A stretch of 9,881 bases of DNA from Gammaproteobacteria bacterium (GTDB taxonomy: Bacteria > Pseudomonadota > Gammaproteobacteria > Steroidobacterales > SZUA-146), in contig JABDLQ010000268.1 in the NCBI GenBank assembly GCA_013002925.1, positions 1-9,881 of the forward strand, written 5' to 3'. The notes beneath the pieces were generated by a model, which was not told the origin of the DNA, ran no database searches, and saw nothing but the letters and a program-made list of their open reading frames with translations. Positions 7,776 to 9,881 of the stretch are shown here, in pieces (position 1 is the stretch's first letter; each line of letters starts with the position of its first letter). The translations under genes were made by a program, and so were the position numbers.

Positions 7776-9881
7776 ATGAACTCCCGCCTCCTCGCGTGCC
7801 TGGCCGCCGACTATGGACTGAATGGCACGTTACAACCGCTATACAGTTACCAGGACCTGGTTTGTTTACTGCGCACTCACGACGGGAACAGCTTTACCGT
7901 CAAAATGATGCACGCCGGCTGCGATCCAAACACAGTTGAATTGCAATGCGCGGTGCTGCACCACCTGGAAGACGGCAAGGGCCTGCCGGTGCCGCGAGTT
8001 CAATGCACATTGAGTGGCAAAGCGCACACCCGGTTGACTGACGATGACGGGGCCACTCGCCTGGTGTGGGTGGTCAGCTATATCCCCGGTGTGATTGCCG
8101 CTGACTATCAACCTGTGAACCATGATGCCCTGTACTCCATGGGCCGGGCCGTGGCCGTCCTGAGTCAATCTTTGGCGCGCTTTGAACATCCACAGTTGTC
8201 CCGCGAGTTTGAGTGGAAACTTGTCAGCGCTGACTGGGTCGATTCGTGGTTACCTGCAGTTCAGAAGGCGCATTCCGAACATGCGGACTGGCTGGCATCT
8301 GCAGTGCAGGATTTTCGCGCGCACGTAAAACCGGCGTTACAGGATCTTTCGTGGCAGACAGTGCACGGTGACCTCAATGACCACAACGTGGTGTACAGCC
8401 GGCACGGCGATGTGTGCGGACTGCTGGATTTCGGGGATGCGCATCAGGCCCCAGCGGTGTGCGACCTTGCCATAGCCGCGGCGTATTTTATGATGCATCA
8501 CGAGCATCCCGTACAGGCATTGGGTGACCTGGTTCAGGGTTACCATTCTGTGCGGGCCCTGGAACTTAACGAATGCGCCCTGCTATATGCCCTGATCAAA
8601 ATGCGCCTGGTCCAGAGCCTGACCTGCAGTTTTCGGCAACGGGACAAGCTGACCGGAACTGATTATCACAGTGTTTCTGAACAACCTGCGCTTGATTTGA
8701 TTAACCGACTGAAGAAACTTCCGGAGCCGTTCATCCATGAGAGTGTGTCGATTGCGGCCGGCTCTTCACGGTTATCCGAAAAATGGGCACGTTGCTGCCG
8801 TCTTCTCGCCGACAATCCGCCATCACCTGTCATTGTTGCACCCTGGCGAGACGCTGAGATTCTCGAGCTTGATGCTGGCAGCGATGGGCCTGTCAACCCC
8901 TTCGAGGGCATCATGACCGATCCTTTGAAAGAGTCCGGTGGTGCCGGGTTTTTCATTGGTCGCTGGGGCGAACCGCGCCTTGTTTATCAGGCACCGCTGT
9001 TCAAAAGTGGCCCTCACCCGAGCGACGATGCGCGCACTGTGCATGCCGGAACAGATCTGTTTGCACCAGCGGGTACTCCGGTGTGTGCACCGCTTGATGG
9101 GCACGTGCATGCGATCAACAATCACACCCAGGCACAGGACTATGGCCCGGTCATCGTACTGCGCCACCAACTGGGTGACGATCAGTTGTTCACTCTGTAC
9201 GGGCATTTGCGGAGCACTTGCCTGGAGCATCTACAGGTCGGTGACGCGGTGCGCGGCGGGCAGGTGTTTTGCCATATCGGCGCGCCGCCGGAAAACGGCG
9301 ACTGGCCGCCCCATCTGCATTTTCAATGCGTTCTGGAAGACTGTGACTGGGGCACGGATATCCCGGGTGTCAGCTACGACCGGAGCTGGTCGGTGTGGCA
9401 GCGCTTTTTCCCAAATCCTGCCGCCTTGCTAAACCTGCCGGACGAAAAACTGGCGTATCCGACTGATGATACCGCTGATCTGATGCAGCGCCGGCGTCAG
9501 CATCTGGGCAAAAATTTATCCGTCGCCTATTCCAGGCCACTGAAAATCGTCAGGGGCTGGCAACAATTCCTGTTCGACCAGCGCAGTCGATGCTATCTCG
9601 ATGCCTACAATAACGTACCGCACGTCGGTCATTGCCACCCGCGCGTCGTAGATGCCGTGGCCCGACAAATGCGCAAACTTTCCACCAACACCCGCTACCT
9701 GCATGACACGATCGTCGACTATGCCGAGGAACTTTCTGCTCAGTTTGCCTCTCCACTGGACGTTTGTTTTTTCGTAAATTCAGCCAGTGAGGCCAACGAA
9801 CTGGCGCTGCGGCTGGCCCGGGCCTACACTCGTGCGCCGGATCTGATTGTGATGGCGGGTGCGTATCATGGTCACACGACT
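7776..9881 (+). CDS. APH kinase - M23 peptidase-like - class III PLP phospholyase fusion (3' end missing)
   Basis: The frame is open from ATG 7776 to the window edge: 702 codons with no stop. Residues about 15-300 are an aminoglycoside-phosphotransferase-fold kinase, with catalytic loop HGDLNDHN (197-204) and metal-binding LLDFGD (216-221). Residues about 385-540 are an M23/LytM domain with all usual zinc ligands: His423 and Asp427 in HAGTD, His515 in HLHF, plus His477 (YGHL) and His513. From about residue 572 a class III aminotransferase-fold domain begins, with NNVPHVGHCHP, VNSASEANELALRLARAY and AYHGHT at the edge; the PLP lysine is beyond it. The last part resembles human AGXT2L1/AGXT2L2, which are ammoniophospholyases, not aminotransferases. 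The kinase resembles hydroxylysine kinase. A kinase-plus-phospholyase activity on a hydroxylated amine is inferred; the substrate is unknown. No signal peptide or membrane segment is seen. An in-frame stop (7740-7742) and no other start codon upstream fix the start, although no Shine-Dalgarno is present. Confidence 0.88.
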   Translation, partial: MNSRLLACLAADYGLNGTLQPLYSYQDLVCLLRTHDGNSFTVKMMHAGCDPNTVELQCAVLHHLEDGKGLPVPRVQCTLSGKAHTRLTDDDGATRLVWVVSYIPGVIAADYQPVNHDALYSMGRAVAVLSQSLARFEHPQLSREFEWKLVSADWVDSWLPAVQKAHSEHADWLASAVQDFRAHVKPALQDLSWQTVHGDLNDHNVVYSRHGDVCGLLDFGDAHQAPAVCDLAIAAAYFMMHHEHPVQALGDLVQGYHSVRALELNECALLYALIKMRLVQSLTCSFRQRDKLTGTDYHSVSEQPALDLINRLKKLPEPFIHESVSIAAGSSRLSEKWARCCRLLADNPPSPVIVAPWRDAEILELDAGSDGPVNPFEGIMTDPLKESGGAGFFIGRWGEPRLVYQAPLFKSGPHPSDDARTVHAGTDLFAPAGTPVCAPLDGHVHAINNHTQAQDYGPVIVLRHQLGDDQLFTLYGHLRSTCLEHLQVGDAVRGGQVFCHIGAPPENGDWPPHLHFQCVLEDCDWGTDIPGVSYDRSWSVWQRFFPNPAALLNLPDEKLAYPTDDTADLMQRRRQHLGKNLSVAYSRPLKIVRGWQQFLFDQRSRCYLDAYNNVPHVGHCHPRVVDAVARQMRKLSTNTRYLHDTIVDYAEELSAQFASPLDVCFFVNSASEANELALRLARAYTRAPDLIVMAGAYHGHTT

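Noticed and set aside
7768..7779. Three-codon open frame (ATG ATC TTA TGA) overlapping the start of the fusion gene
   Set aside because: It could be a coupling leader, but it is too short to tell from chance and has no ribosome binding site.
8666..9230. Minus-strand frames of 96 and 135 codons opposite the fusion gene
   Set aside because: They are antisense to the M23 part of the fusion and show no domain or ribosome binding site.
8938..9432. Plus-strand open frame of 164 codons
   Set aside because: It is in another frame within the fusion gene, whose M23 zinc motifs are read in the long frame over the same bases; the alternative translation resembles no family.

Overview
The window is a histidine-utilisation (hut) locus on a bacterial chromosome, most likely from a gammaproteobacterium. 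That placement is an inference. It rests on the Pseudomonas-type gene set (hutC, hutF, formylglutamate-type hutG), clear similarity of the proteins to proteobacterial families, and a GC content around the mid-50s by eye. No RNA gene, insertion sequence, CRISPR array or phage gene was seen.

Layout: positions 1-6371 hold a tightly packed leftward operon, transcribed in the order hutF, hutU, hutH, hutG, hutC and then an alpha/beta-hydrolase gene cut by the left edge. Junctions are a stop codon next to a ribosome binding site (hutF/hutU), 4-base ATGA overlaps (hutU/hutH and hutG/hutC), an 8-base overlap (hutH/hutG) and a 15-base gap (hutC/hydrolase). A 121-base AT-rich intergenic region (6372-6492) separates this operon from the divergent hutI at 6493-7716. 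That region carries a good candidate HutC operator, a second TGTA/TACA palindrome and a 12-base AT-rich palindrome. After a 59-base gap a rightward gene begins at 7776 and stays open to the right edge (702 codons visible, no stop). It encodes an unusual fusion: an APH-type small-molecule kinase, an M23/LytM zinc-peptidase-like domain and a class III PLP enzyme of the ammoniophospholyase type.

How the genes work together: HutH deaminates histidine to urocanate, HutU hydrates urocanate to imidazolonepropionate, and HutI opens the ring to N-formimidoyl-glutamate. HutF deiminates this to N-formyl-glutamate, and HutG releases formate and glutamate. All five enzymes are present and look intact, with their catalytic residues visible. 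HutC, encoded inside the operon it probably represses, should respond to urocanate and bind the divergent control region. No histidine or urocanate transporter and no hutD lies in the window.

The part least explained by the standard pathway is the kinase-M23-phospholyase fusion beside hutI. Its end domains suggest phosphorylation of a hydroxylated amine followed by phosphate elimination, as in hydroxylysine or ethanolamine catabolism. The role of the central peptidase-like domain, in a protein with no signal peptide, is unclear.
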